A DNA stretch of 64,000 nt from Propionibacteriaceae bacterium UBA6122 (GTDB lineage Bacteria; Actinomycetota; Actinomycetes; Propionibacteriales; Propionibacteriaceae), in assembly GCA_002428365.1 (NCBI GenBank), contig DIVW01000045.1, positions 131,745 to 195,744 on the forward strand, read 5' to 3'. A model generated the notes under the pieces. It saw nothing but the letters and a program-made list of their open reading frames with translations, did no database searches and was not told the origin of the DNA. Positions 57,227 to 64,000 of this stretch are shown in pieces. The stretch's first letter is position 1, and every line of letters begins with the position of its first letter. The position numbers were made by a program, and so were the translations under genes.

Positions 57227-59683
57227 ATGCCCAAGTCAATACCGGTCAACCCAACCGAGGTGCGCAAGTCCGGCCTGATCACGGTGCCGCCGATCCCGGT
57301 GAACGCCTATGTGCCCGATTTCGCCGCGGCGAAGAAGCGCTACGGCGCCGACGGCCTGGTGGCGATGCTCCACGACATGCTGGCCATCCGCGAGTTCGAG
57401 AACATGCTCAACTCGCTCAAAACCACCGGTGGCTGGCAAGGCATCGAATACAACCACAAGGGGCCGGCCCACCTGTCGATGGGTCAGGAAGCTTCCGCAG
57501 TCGGCCAGGCTGCCGAGCTGGACGCCGATGACTACATCTTCGGTTCGCACCGTAGCCACGGAGAGATTCTGGCGAAGAGCTTCTCCGCGGCCCGCAAGCT
57601 GGACCCGGCCAAGCTGAGCCAGATCATGGCCACCTTCGCCGACGGTGACACCCTGCGGTACGCCGAAAAGATCGGCTACGACAGCCCAGAGGAGCTCACC
57701 GAGAACTTCATCCTGTTCGGCACGCTGGCCGAGATTTTTGCCCGCAAGGTGGGCTTCAATGCCGGCATGGGCGGCTCGATGCACGCCTTCTTCACCCCCT
57801 TCGGCTCGATGCCGAACAACGCCATCGTCGGCGGCTCGGCCCCAATCGCCAACGGTGCGGCCCTGTTCAAGCGGGTCAATCGTCAGCCCGGCATCGTGAT
57901 CGCCAATATCGGCGACGCCTCGATGGGTTGCGGGCCGGTCTGGGAGGCGATGATGTTCGCCGCGATGGACCAGTTCCGCCAGCTTTGGCGTGCCGAAGAT
58001 GGGGGCAGCCCGCCGATCCTGTTCAACTTCTTCAACAACTTCTACGGCATGGGCGGCCAGACCCACGGCGAGACGATGGGCTACGACATGCTGGCCCGAG
58101 TCGGCGCCGGGGTGAACCCCGAGGCGATGCACGCCGAGCGGGTGGACGGCTACGACCCGCTGGCGGTGGCCGACGCAGTGGCGCGCAAGAAGGAGCTTCT
58201 GCTGGCTGGTAAGGGGCCGGTGCTGTTGGACACCATCACTTACCGGATCTCGGGCCACTCGCCCTCAGATGCGTCCAGCTACCGCACTCGGGAAGAGATC
58301 GAGGCCTGGGAGGAAGCCGACTCGATCAAGTCCTTCTCGGCGGAGTTGGTGAGCAAGAAGGTGATCACCGCCAGTGAGGTGGACGATCTGCACTCGCGGA
58401 TCCTCGAGCGGCTGACCAAGGTGTTGGCACTGGCTTCCAACGACACTGAATGCGAGCGGGTCGATGTCACCTACATCGAGTCCAAGATGCTCTCCAATGG
58501 GCATGTCGAGGCCTTCGGCACTGGTGAGCCCGAGCTGCTTGAGCCGCTGGCCGAAAACGCCAGGGTGAAGGCGATCGCGAAGAAGGTGCGCACCGCCACC
58601 GACGCCGCTGGTAAGCCGGTCTCGAAGGTGAAGATGTACCAGTTCCGCGACGGCCTGTTCGAGGCGATGGCCTACCGGTATGCGATCGACCCGACCATGT
58701 GTGCCTGGGGCGAGGAGAACCGCGATTGGGGTGGCGCGTTCGCGGTCTACCGCGGGCTGACCGAACTACTGCCCTATCGGCGGCTGTTCAACTCCCCGAT
58801 TTCTGAGGCGGCCATCGTCGGCGCCGGGGTGGGCTATGCGCTCTCGGGCGGACGGGCAGTGGTTGAACTGATGTATTGCGACTTCCTCGGTCGGGCTGGC
58901 GATGAGGTCTTCAACCAGATGGCCAAGTGGCAGTCGATGTCGGCCGGGCTGTTGAAGATGCCGCTGGTGCTGCGAGTCAGCGTCGGCAACAAGTACGGCG
59001 CCCAGCACTCGCAGGACTGGTCGGCGCTGGTCGCGCACATCCCGGGCCTGAAGGTGTACTTCCCGGCCAGCCCAGCCGATGCCAAGGGCATGTTGAACCT
59101 GGCCTTGGCTGGCACCGACCCGGTGGTGTTCCTGGAGTCCCAGTTGCTCTACGACATCGGCGAGCAGTTCGTGGCCGAAGGCGTCCCGACCGGCTACTAC
59201 GAGACGCCGGAAGGGGAGCCGGTGGTCCGCCGGGAGGGCAGTGACCTGACCATCGCTACCCTCGGCGCCACCCTTTACCGGGCGCTGGAGGCGGCTGATG
59301 AGCTGCAGGCCACCTACGGGCTGTCGGCAGAGGTGATCGACCTGCGCTTCGTGGCGCCGCTCAACTACGAAAAGGTGCTGGCCAGCGTCCGGAAGACCGG
59401 ACGGTTGGTGCTGGCCTCCGATGCGGTGGCGCGTGGCTCCTTCCTGCAGACCGTGGCCGCCGACGTCCAAAACCTGGCCTTCGATGCGCTGGACGCTCCG
59501 GTGGTCGTGGTCGGCGCCCGCAATCACATCACCCCAGCACCGGAGTTGGAGGACCTGTTCTTCCCGCAGGCGAGTTGGATCATCGACGCTATTCACACCC
59601 GGATCGTGCCGCTGCCCGGCCATGTGGCTGGCGCCAACTTCACCGACGGTGAGCTGCAGCGCCGGGCTCGCTTGGGGGTCTGA
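57227..59683 (+). CDS. Fused alpha-beta E1 of a thiamine-dependent dehydrogenase complex
   Basis: This 818-residue protein carries both E1 subunits in one chain. The alpha part (about 30-440) has 'GSHRSHGEIL' (His108, His111) and the thiamine-pyrophosphate motif from 'IGDASMG' to 'FFNNFYGMGG'. The beta part (about 480-818) has 'SPISEAAIVGAGVGYAL' and 'DWSALVAHIPGL'. E1 decarboxylates or cleaves the substrate and loads the acyl group on E2. Separate alpha and beta genes are more usual. The partner set (E2, E3) is complete. The sugar-gene surroundings favour a role in catabolism rather than as the housekeeping pyruvate dehydrogenase. Confidence 0.9.
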   Translation: MPKSIPVNPTEVRKSGLITVPPIPVNAYVPDFAAAKKRYGADGLVAMLHDMLAIREFENMLNSLKTTGGWQGIEYNHKGPAHLSMGQEASAVGQAAELDADDYIFGSHRSHGEILAKSFSAARKLDPAKLSQIMATFADGDTLRYAEKIGYDSPEELTENFILFGTLAEIFARKVGFNAGMGGSMHAFFTPFGSMPNNAIVGGSAPIANGAALFKRVNRQPGIVIANIGDASMGCGPVWEAMMFAAMDQFRQLWRAEDGGSPPILFNFFNNFYGMGGQTHGETMGYDMLARVGAGVNPEAMHAERVDGYDPLAVADAVARKKELLLAGKGPVLLDTITYRISGHSPSDASSYRTREEIEAWEEADSIKSFSAELVSKKVITASEVDDLHSRILERLTKVLALASNDTECERVDVTYIESKMLSNGHVEAFGTGEPELLEPLAENARVKAIAKKVRTATDAAGKPVSKVKMYQFRDGLFEAMAYRYAIDPTMCAWGEENRDWGGAFAVYRGLTELLPYRRLFNSPISEAAIVGAGVGYALSGGRAVVELMYCDFLGRAGDEVFNQMAKWQSMSAGLLKMPLVLRVSVGNKYGAQHSQDWSALVAHIPGLKVYFPASPADAKGMLNLALAGTDPVVFLESQLLYDIGEQFVAEGVPTGYYETPEGEPVVRREGSDLTIATLGATLYRALEAADELQATYGLSAEVIDLRFVAPLNYEKVLASVRKTGRLVLASDAVARGSFLQTVAADVQNLAFDALDAPVVVVGARNHITPAPELEDLFFPQASWIIDAIHTRIVPLPGHVAGANFTDGELQRRARLGV

Positions 59684-59807
59684 GCCGAGGTGGTGAGCGA
59701 AGTCCTGGTTGGGAGCTGCGCGGCGGCACGGATTCCCGGCCAGGGCCGCTGCTATCGCCGTGCCGGTGCCTGGCTGGTTAGGCTCGCTTGAAGCGAGGAG
59801 GTCTTTG

Positions 59808-60350
59808 ATGGCGGATTTGAGTGGCAAGAAGGTTGCATTCCTGCTGAAGCGCGGGGTGGAACAGCCCGAACTGACCGAACCCTGGGCTGCGCTGGTCGGC
59901 GCTGGTGCCCAACCCGTCCTGGTCTCAGAGGAGCACGGCACCATTACGGCTCTGATCGGCGACTGGGATCGAGGCGAGGATTTCGTGGTCGATCTCACCC
60001 TGGATGAGGCTGATCCGGCCGATTTCGATGCGCTGGTGCTGCCCGGCGGCACGTTGAACTCAGACAAGATCCGCAACAATCCCAAGGCGATCGCTTTCGT
60101 GCGGGCCTTCTTCGATGCCAACAAACCGGTGGCCTCCATTTGCCACGGGCCGTGGATCATGATCGAAGCTGGGGTAGTGGCCGGCCGCAAGCTGACCTCG
60201 ACTACCCGGATCTCCACTGATCTGAGGAACGCTGGCGCGGCGTGGGTGGACGCCGAGGTGGTGGTGGACGCGAATCTGGTGACCAGCCGCAGTCCGCGGG
60301 ATCTGCCCGCCTTCAATCGGGCACTGCTGGCAGCAGTAGCCAACGGCTGA
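59808..60350 (+). CDS. DJ-1/PfpI-family protein (YhbO-like)
   Basis: This 180-residue protein has the class I glutamine-amidotransferase-like fold with the nucleophile Cys in 'SICHGPW', the preceding 'LPGGTLNSD' and the conserved Glu near the N terminus ('GVEQPELTEPW'). Members act as protein/nucleotide deglycases or stress-linked hydrolases; which activity applies here is not clear. GGAGG precedes the ATG. Confidence 0.88.
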   Translation: MADLSGKKVAFLLKRGVEQPELTEPWAALVGAGAQPVLVSEEHGTITALIGDWDRGEDFVVDLTLDEADPADFDALVLPGGTLNSDKIRNNPKAIAFVRAFFDANKPVASICHGPWIMIEAGVVAGRKLTSTTRISTDLRNAGAAWVDAEVVVDANLVTSRSPRDLPAFNRALLAAVANG

Positions 60351-60397
60351 CCCTTCGACGGGCTCAGGGACCTGCAGATCCCTGAGCCCGCCAAAGG
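60350..60397. repeat. Dispersed palindromic repeat, copy 4
   Basis: CCTTCGACGGGCTCAGGGA and TCCCTGAGCCCGCCAAAGG form a hairpin immediately after the DJ-1 gene. It belongs to the family found at 10436, 13021 and 23696 and lies between convergent genes. Confidence 0.75.
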
Positions 60398-60452
60398 ACA
60401 CTCGTCCGGCTCTGAACTGGCTGGTCACGAGTTCAGCAGTGACCAGCTCAAC

Positions 60453-62387
60453 TCACTTGCGAATGGTGAAGGTGGCCGTTGTCGTGCCGGTGACCACTCC
60501 GGGCAGAGTCCACTGGAAGGCCCGGTCGACGCTGCCCTTCTTGAGCCGATAGGTCGCTGTACCAATGACACCGCTGTTGGGCTGGAGGTCATCGAGGATG
60601 GCCATCAGTTCATCGAAGCTGGCGGCCTCGACGGTGTCCTCAATCTGGGTGCAGGTGGTGTTGCCGGCGGCATCAGTCGTGCAGGATTCCTCGAGCTGGT
60701 TGGCCGCCGTAACCGCAAACGTCCCGCCCGTGCGCGCGGTCGACTTCAGCTTGATTTTCGCCACACTCCCAACCCTGGTGCCGCTGGGCTTTCCGTTCTG
60801 CATGATTTTGAAAGCCGGACGGAACGAGTAGGTGAGGCCAGCCTTGAGCCGGGCACCCTGGAGCGTGTTCCACTTGCCCTTGGTGAATACCTGGACGCCG
60901 CTGGGTCGGTAGCTGACGGTGCTGGCACTGGTCAGCTTCAGGGTGACTGCCACCGAAGTGATGCTCACATCCTCGAACTCGTTGTTCACGATCGCAGCTA
61001 TATCTGCGGCGGGGTCCGACCCCACGACGTACGGGAAGGAGCCTGGGTCGGAGACGACCTGGGAGTTGGTCAGGCTGGCGGTCTCACCGTTCGCGCGCCG
61101 ATAGTTGATCGTCCAGGTGACCGCAGCCGAACCGGCCCCGAACTGGTCAAGCTGTTCGTAGGCGGCGGTGCCGATCAGGCTGTACACGGTGCTCGCGGCG
61201 GCTGTTGGTTCGGCCACTGCGACCTGGTAGTTGGCTTTGGCTGCCCCGGCGGAGTTCTGCACCGCCACTGTGATCGGGAATGTGGTGGTGGTGCCCACAC
61301 TGCCCCTGATCCCGAACTGGCGATCCTGGGTGATCATGCCGACCGGGCTGCCAATCTGGGAGAGCTGCTTGTAGGAGCCATAGAATCCGGCACCGTCGGG
61401 CACGATCATCGCGGTCGAGACGTTCGACATCAGCATCTTCGATTCGCCCTCGAAGGCCATCGGATGGCCGAATGCCCACACCGTGTCGCCACAAATCGCG
61501 GTCACTGTGCCGATCGCGCCCGTTAGCAGGTCGCCGCTGGTGTAGGTGGCGGCGATCGAGCCGCCAGCTACCAACGGCTGGGTCACGGCTGCCGGGCTCG
61601 TTGAGGCGGCTGGCAGGAAGTTCTTACTGCGCAGGAAGCTGGCTACACCGGTGCTGCCGGGCGTGCGGGCCAGGGCGGTGTTGATGAACGCGTTCTGCTT
61701 GGCACCGGCCTTGCCGGCGATGTTCACCGTCTTCACCTGGTTGAAGCTGGAATTGTTCAGATTGGCGCCAGCGACCTTGAGCCCGGCAGCGGTGACCTTG
61801 AGGTTCGCCGCAGTCGCGCGGACCTTTGCGGCCGAGCTGACCGCGCTGGAGCCGATCGATTTCATGTATTCGGCCGGGGTCACGCCAGCAATGGGGAGGT
61901 TTTCGAAGTTGAGACTATAGGCCACCGCACCGATCAATCGGCCGTCCTCGTCGTAGACAGGAGAGCCGGACATGCCAGCCCAGATGCCGGCGCCTTTCAG
62001 GCCTCCGGTCGCCTCGGTGCCATCGATAGTGGGGCTACTCAGGCGGAAGAGCAGCAGGTCCTTGCGGGTGCCCAACCCGTCAGCGATGAAGCCGACGTAG
62101 GTGCCCGTGAACGCCTCCGGGGTAGTGCCATTGGTCACCGAAAGGCCGCTGACGGCATGACCAGCGGCGTAGGACTCCACGGTGGCCACCGGGACGTAAG
62201 GCTGGGTCGAGTTGGAGCAGAAGTAGGACTCCGCAGCTTGCGCCGGGGCGGCCGCGGTAACCAGGCCGCCAGCGACCAACGCGATCGTCAGCGCGGCGGT
62301 GAGGCGCCGCCGGAATTGACGAGCCGGGCCCGGCGGAGCCGCCGGTGCTGGGGGAAGCTGGAGTTCGGTTGGTGCCTGCCTAGCCAT
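60453..62387 (-). CDS. Secreted SpoIVB-like (S55) serine protease domain protein
   Basis: This 644-residue exported protein has a long N terminus, then a signal sequence (Arg-Arg-Arg, hydrophobic core about 30-48, AQA-AES). The S55 signature follows: 'KGAGIWAGMSGSPVYDEDG' with the probable catalytic Ser in GMSGSP, and 'TVWAFGHPMAFEGES'. The C-terminal 200 residues are beta-rich and Ser/Thr-rich, like an adhesion or substrate-binding module. In spore formers S55 enzymes signal to sigma factors; here the role is unknown and probably in the envelope. AGGAGG precedes the ATG. Confidence 0.82.
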   Translation of the reverse strand: MARQAPTELQLPPAPAAPPGPARQFRRRLTAALTIALVAGGLVTAAAPAQAAESYFCSNSTQPYVPVATVESYAAGHAVSGLSVTNGTTPEAFTGTYVGFIADGLGTRKDLLLFRLSSPTIDGTEATGGLKGAGIWAGMSGSPVYDEDGRLIGAVAYSLNFENLPIAGVTPAEYMKSIGSSAVSSAAKVRATAANLKVTAAGLKVAGANLNNSSFNQVKTVNIAGKAGAKQNAFINTALARTPGSTGVASFLRSKNFLPAASTSPAAVTQPLVAGGSIAATYTSGDLLTGAIGTVTAICGDTVWAFGHPMAFEGESKMLMSNVSTAMIVPDGAGFYGSYKQLSQIGSPVGMITQDRQFGIRGSVGTTTTFPITVAVQNSAGAAKANYQVAVAEPTAAASTVYSLIGTAAYEQLDQFGAGSAAVTWTINYRRANGETASLTNSQVVSDPGSFPYVVGSDPAADIAAIVNNEFEDVSITSVAVTLKLTSASTVSYRPSGVQVFTKGKWNTLQGARLKAGLTYSFRPAFKIMQNGKPSGTRVGSVAKIKLKSTARTGGTFAVTAANQLEESCTTDAAGNTTCTQIEDTVEAASFDELMAILDDLQPNSGVIGTATYRLKKGSVDRAFQWTLPGVVTGTTTATFTIRK

Positions 62388-62514
62388 GCATGCCTCCTGG
62401 GCGGGGTTGTCCTAGCGGGGTGATGTTGCCTACTGCGGTGAGGCGCCAACTGGGAGACTGCAAATCCGTCCCGAGTAGAGGAGCCACCATTCAATGGCCC
62501 CGGCGTCCGCCCCG

Positions 62515-62542
62515 ACTATAGCTCGCAGTGTCGAATGGGCAA
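62515..62542 (-). promoter_or_regulatory. Promoter of the S55 protease gene
   Basis: On the coding strand TTGCCC and TATAGT are separated by 16 bp, giving a start near 62508. An overlapping TTGACT lies five bases further upstream. Confidence 0.65.
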
Positions 62543-62645
62543 GTCAATCCAAAAAGGGTCCCATTTGGGGAAAGAATTCTCCGTATTGATGGCCCACTGC
62601 CTACCAGAATCATGGGCAAGAAGGGTGCGCGAATCGCCGGTAATT

Positions 62646-62688
62646 CACTATCGCGCGGCCACCGTCGACTGGTGACCGCGCGATAGTG
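62646..62688 (-). terminator. Terminator after rlmB
   Basis: CACTATCGCGCGG and CCGCGCGATAGTG form a perfect 13-bp stem, extended by ACC/GGT at the loop side, 11 bp after the rlmB stop. Confidence 0.85.
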
Positions 62689-62699
62689 CGTCGAGGGTG

Positions 62700-63677
62700 T
62701 CAGGCGCGCGAGCGACTGACCTCATAGAGGGCGATCGAAGTGGCCACGCTCGCATTCAGTGACTCCACCGCCGACCCAATCGGGATGTGCACCAACACGT
62801 CGCAGTTCTCGCGCACCAGTCGGGCCAGGCCCTCACCTTCGGAGCCGACCACCAACAGCACCGGGCCGTCAATGCCGGGGAATCCAGCCACATCGGTCTC
62901 GGCCTCGCCGGCCAGACCCACGACAGTGAAACCCGCATCGGCATAGCGCTTGAGCGTGCGGTTCAGGTTAGTTACCTGGGCCACCGGAACCCGCGCTGCC
63001 GCCCCGGCCGAGGTCTTCCAAGCCGCCGCGGACATTTGCGCCGAACGTCGCTCGGGAATGATCACCCCGTGCGCACCGAAGGCGGCTGCACTGCGGATGA
63101 TCGCGCCCAGGTTGCGTGGGTCGGTGATCGAATCACAGGCCACCACTACCGGGGCAGTTTCGGAATCCAGCGCGTCGGCCAGCACGTCCTCGGCATCGGC
63201 ATATTCGAAGGCTGGCAACTGCAGCGCCACGCCCTGGTGGACGCCACCGCCAGTCATCCGATCCAGCTCGGTTCGAGTGGCCTGAAGTAGCGGGATGCCC
63301 TTCTCGGCGGCGAACTTGAAGATGTCGCGCAGCCGGTCATCGCGCTCCACGCCATCAGCCACGTAGGCGCGCCGGATCGGCAGCCCGGCCTGGAGCGCCT
63401 CCAGCACCGGATTGCGGCCAATCACCCAATCCGCGCCTGCGGTGGCGGTATTGGAGGCGGGACGCGGCGTGCTGCGCCCCGGCCGCGTCCGGTTGCCGGT
63501 GGTCTTGTTGGCCTCTTCCGGGCGGCGCTTGCGGTAGGACTTGTGGTACGGGCGATCCTCGGCCCGCGGGGTGGGGCCGTGGCCCTCCAGAGCGCGGCGA
63601 ACCCGGCCGCCCGAGCCGGCCGGAGTGGTCTTGCCCTTCTTGCGCACGGCACCCTTGCGCTGGCTGTTACCTGGCAT
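62700..63677 (-). CDS. rlmB: 23S rRNA 2'-O-ribose methyltransferase, RlmB/TrmH family
   Basis: The enzyme methylates a ribose in 23S rRNA (the G2251 type). The 325-residue protein has a basic, disordered N-terminal extension of about 80 residues typical of actinobacteria, the substrate-binding domain ('VIGRNPVLEAL'), and the SPOUT knot motifs 'DSITDPRNLGAIIRSAAAFG', 'LLVVGSEGEGL' and 'IPIGSAVESLNASVATSIALYE'. It starts 6 bp after the cysS stop and is in the same operon. Confidence 0.94.
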   Translation of the reverse strand: MPGNSQRKGAVRKKGKTTPAGSGGRVRRALEGHGPTPRAEDRPYHKSYRKRRPEEANKTTGNRTRPGRSTPRPASNTATAGADWVIGRNPVLEALQAGLPIRRAYVADGVERDDRLRDIFKFAAEKGIPLLQATRTELDRMTGGGVHQGVALQLPAFEYADAEDVLADALDSETAPVVVACDSITDPRNLGAIIRSAAAFGAHGVIIPERRSAQMSAAAWKTSAGAAARVPVAQVTNLNRTLKRYADAGFTVVGLAGEAETDVAGFPGIDGPVLLVVGSEGEGLARLVRENCDVLVHIPIGSAVESLNASVATSIALYEVSRSRA

Positions 63678-63683
63678 CAGTTC

Positions 63684-64000
63684 TCATTTCTCCAGCGACC
63701 AGCGCGGGCCGTCGGCGGTGTCGGTGACTTGCAGTCCGATGGCGGCCAGCTGATCGCGAATGGCATCAGCAGCGGCCCAGTCTTTGCGGGTGCGGGCCTG
63801 GGTGCGCTGTTCGAGCAGGGCAGCGACCAGGCCGTCGACCACCGGCAACAGCTCGGCCTCGGTCTCGGCGCCAGCCCATTCGGGCGCGGACGGGTTGAGG
63901 CCGAAGATGTCGAGCATGGCCAATACCTCGTCGTGGGCCAAGCTGGCTGCGGCCAGGTCGCCAGCGTCGAGGGCCACATTGCCGGCCTTGACCGTGTTGA
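63684..64000 (-). CDS. cysS: Cysteinyl-tRNA synthetase, C-terminal part (truncated by window end)
   Basis: The frame runs to the right window edge without a start; about 105 C-terminal residues are visible. It matches the C-terminal helical domain of CysRS, including 'QARTRKDWAAADAIRDQLAA' and 'DTADGPRWSLEK' at the end. The catalytic KMSKS and HIGH motifs would lie outside the window. Placement directly before rlmB supports the call. Confidence 0.92.
   Translation of the reverse strand, partial: NTVKAGNVALDAGDLAAASLAHDEVLAMLDIFGLNPSAPEWAGAETEAELLPVVDGLVAALLEQRTQARTRKDWAAADAIRDQLAAIGLQVTDTADGPRWSLEK

Larger units (their letters stand above)
62388..62699 (-). other. Intergenic region between rlmB and the S55 protease gene
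   Basis: These 312 bp hold the protease promoter (62515-62542), a leader of about 120 nt, and the rlmB terminator (62646-62688). No gene is visible. Confidence 0.5.

Noticed and set aside
58766..60394. Long open frame (542 codons) on the minus strand opposite the E1 gene
   Set aside because: It is antisense to the well-supported E1 beta region and DJ-1 gene, has no family motifs, and reflects codon bias in high-GC DNA.
1..64000. tRNA, rRNA, CRISPR arrays, transposases, prophage genes, replication origin
   Set aside because: I looked for cloverleaf-type sequences, regularly spaced repeats, DDE/tyrosine-recombinase motifs and DnaA-box clusters and recognised none.

Overview
The window is high-GC actinobacterial DNA, most likely from a member of the Propionibacteriaceae. 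The main clue is a complete methylmalonyl-CoA:pyruvate transcarboxylase locus (5S, 12S and biotinyl 1.3S subunits, 6715-10433), the hallmark of propionic fermentation. SenX3-RegX3 beside phoU and gpmA, CarD-IspD-IspF, and start codons with no ribosome binding site also fit actinobacteria. No tRNA, rRNA, CRISPR array, insertion sequence or prophage was recognised.

Region 1 (1-15.8 kb) is phosphate and core carbon metabolism. A pstC-pstA-pstS operon ends in a large secreted protein cut by the left window edge; each of its three junctions overlaps by 11 bp. Next come the transcarboxylase genes, methionine aminopeptidase, an SDR, gpmA, phoU and senX3-regX3. Eleven-nucleotide direct repeats of the Pho-box type lie upstream of pstC and between phoU and senX3, so RegX3 probably controls both. 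Region 2 (15.9-23.7 kb) holds a fructose operon (DeoR regulator, fruK, fruA), PRPP synthetase, a small exported protein, then carD-ispD-ispF.

Region 3 (23.7-32 kb) has three tandem paralogous membrane-anchored zinc metallopeptidases, a DUF2207 membrane protein, a VOC protein, glyA and a PH-like membrane protein. Several genes here and in region 1 have a -10 hexamer 6-8 nt before the start codon and no Shine-Dalgarno sequence, which suggests leaderless mRNAs.

Region 4 (32-60 kb) is a dense carbohydrate block. It has a rhamnulokinase, a fucose-isomerase-family protein, an aldo-keto reductase, two zinc-type dehydrogenases, two further FGGY kinases, two LacI regulators with distinct palindromic operators, a PfkB kinase with a class II aldolase, and a ribose-type ABC transporter with a FucU mutarotase. 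Divergent from the transporter is an unusual set: a small ORF, a PHP-domain protein, an SDR with an extra N-terminal region, and a long zinc dehydrogenase with two apparent nucleotide-binding halves. A DeoR regulator and a full E2-E3-fused-E1 thiamine dehydrogenase complex follow. I infer a sugar or polyol pathway in which oxidation by the SDR and zinc dehydrogenase feeds a thiamine-dependent cleavage; the substrate is unknown.

Region 5 (60-64 kb) has a secreted SpoIVB-like S55 protease, rlmB and the 3' part of cysS. In many actinobacteria carD-ispD-ispF-cysS-rlmB are contiguous; here cysS-rlmB lie about 39 kb away on the opposite strand, so the accessory block sits at a rearrangement. A dispersed palindromic repeat (core TTCGAC..GCTCAGG) occurs at four gene ends.
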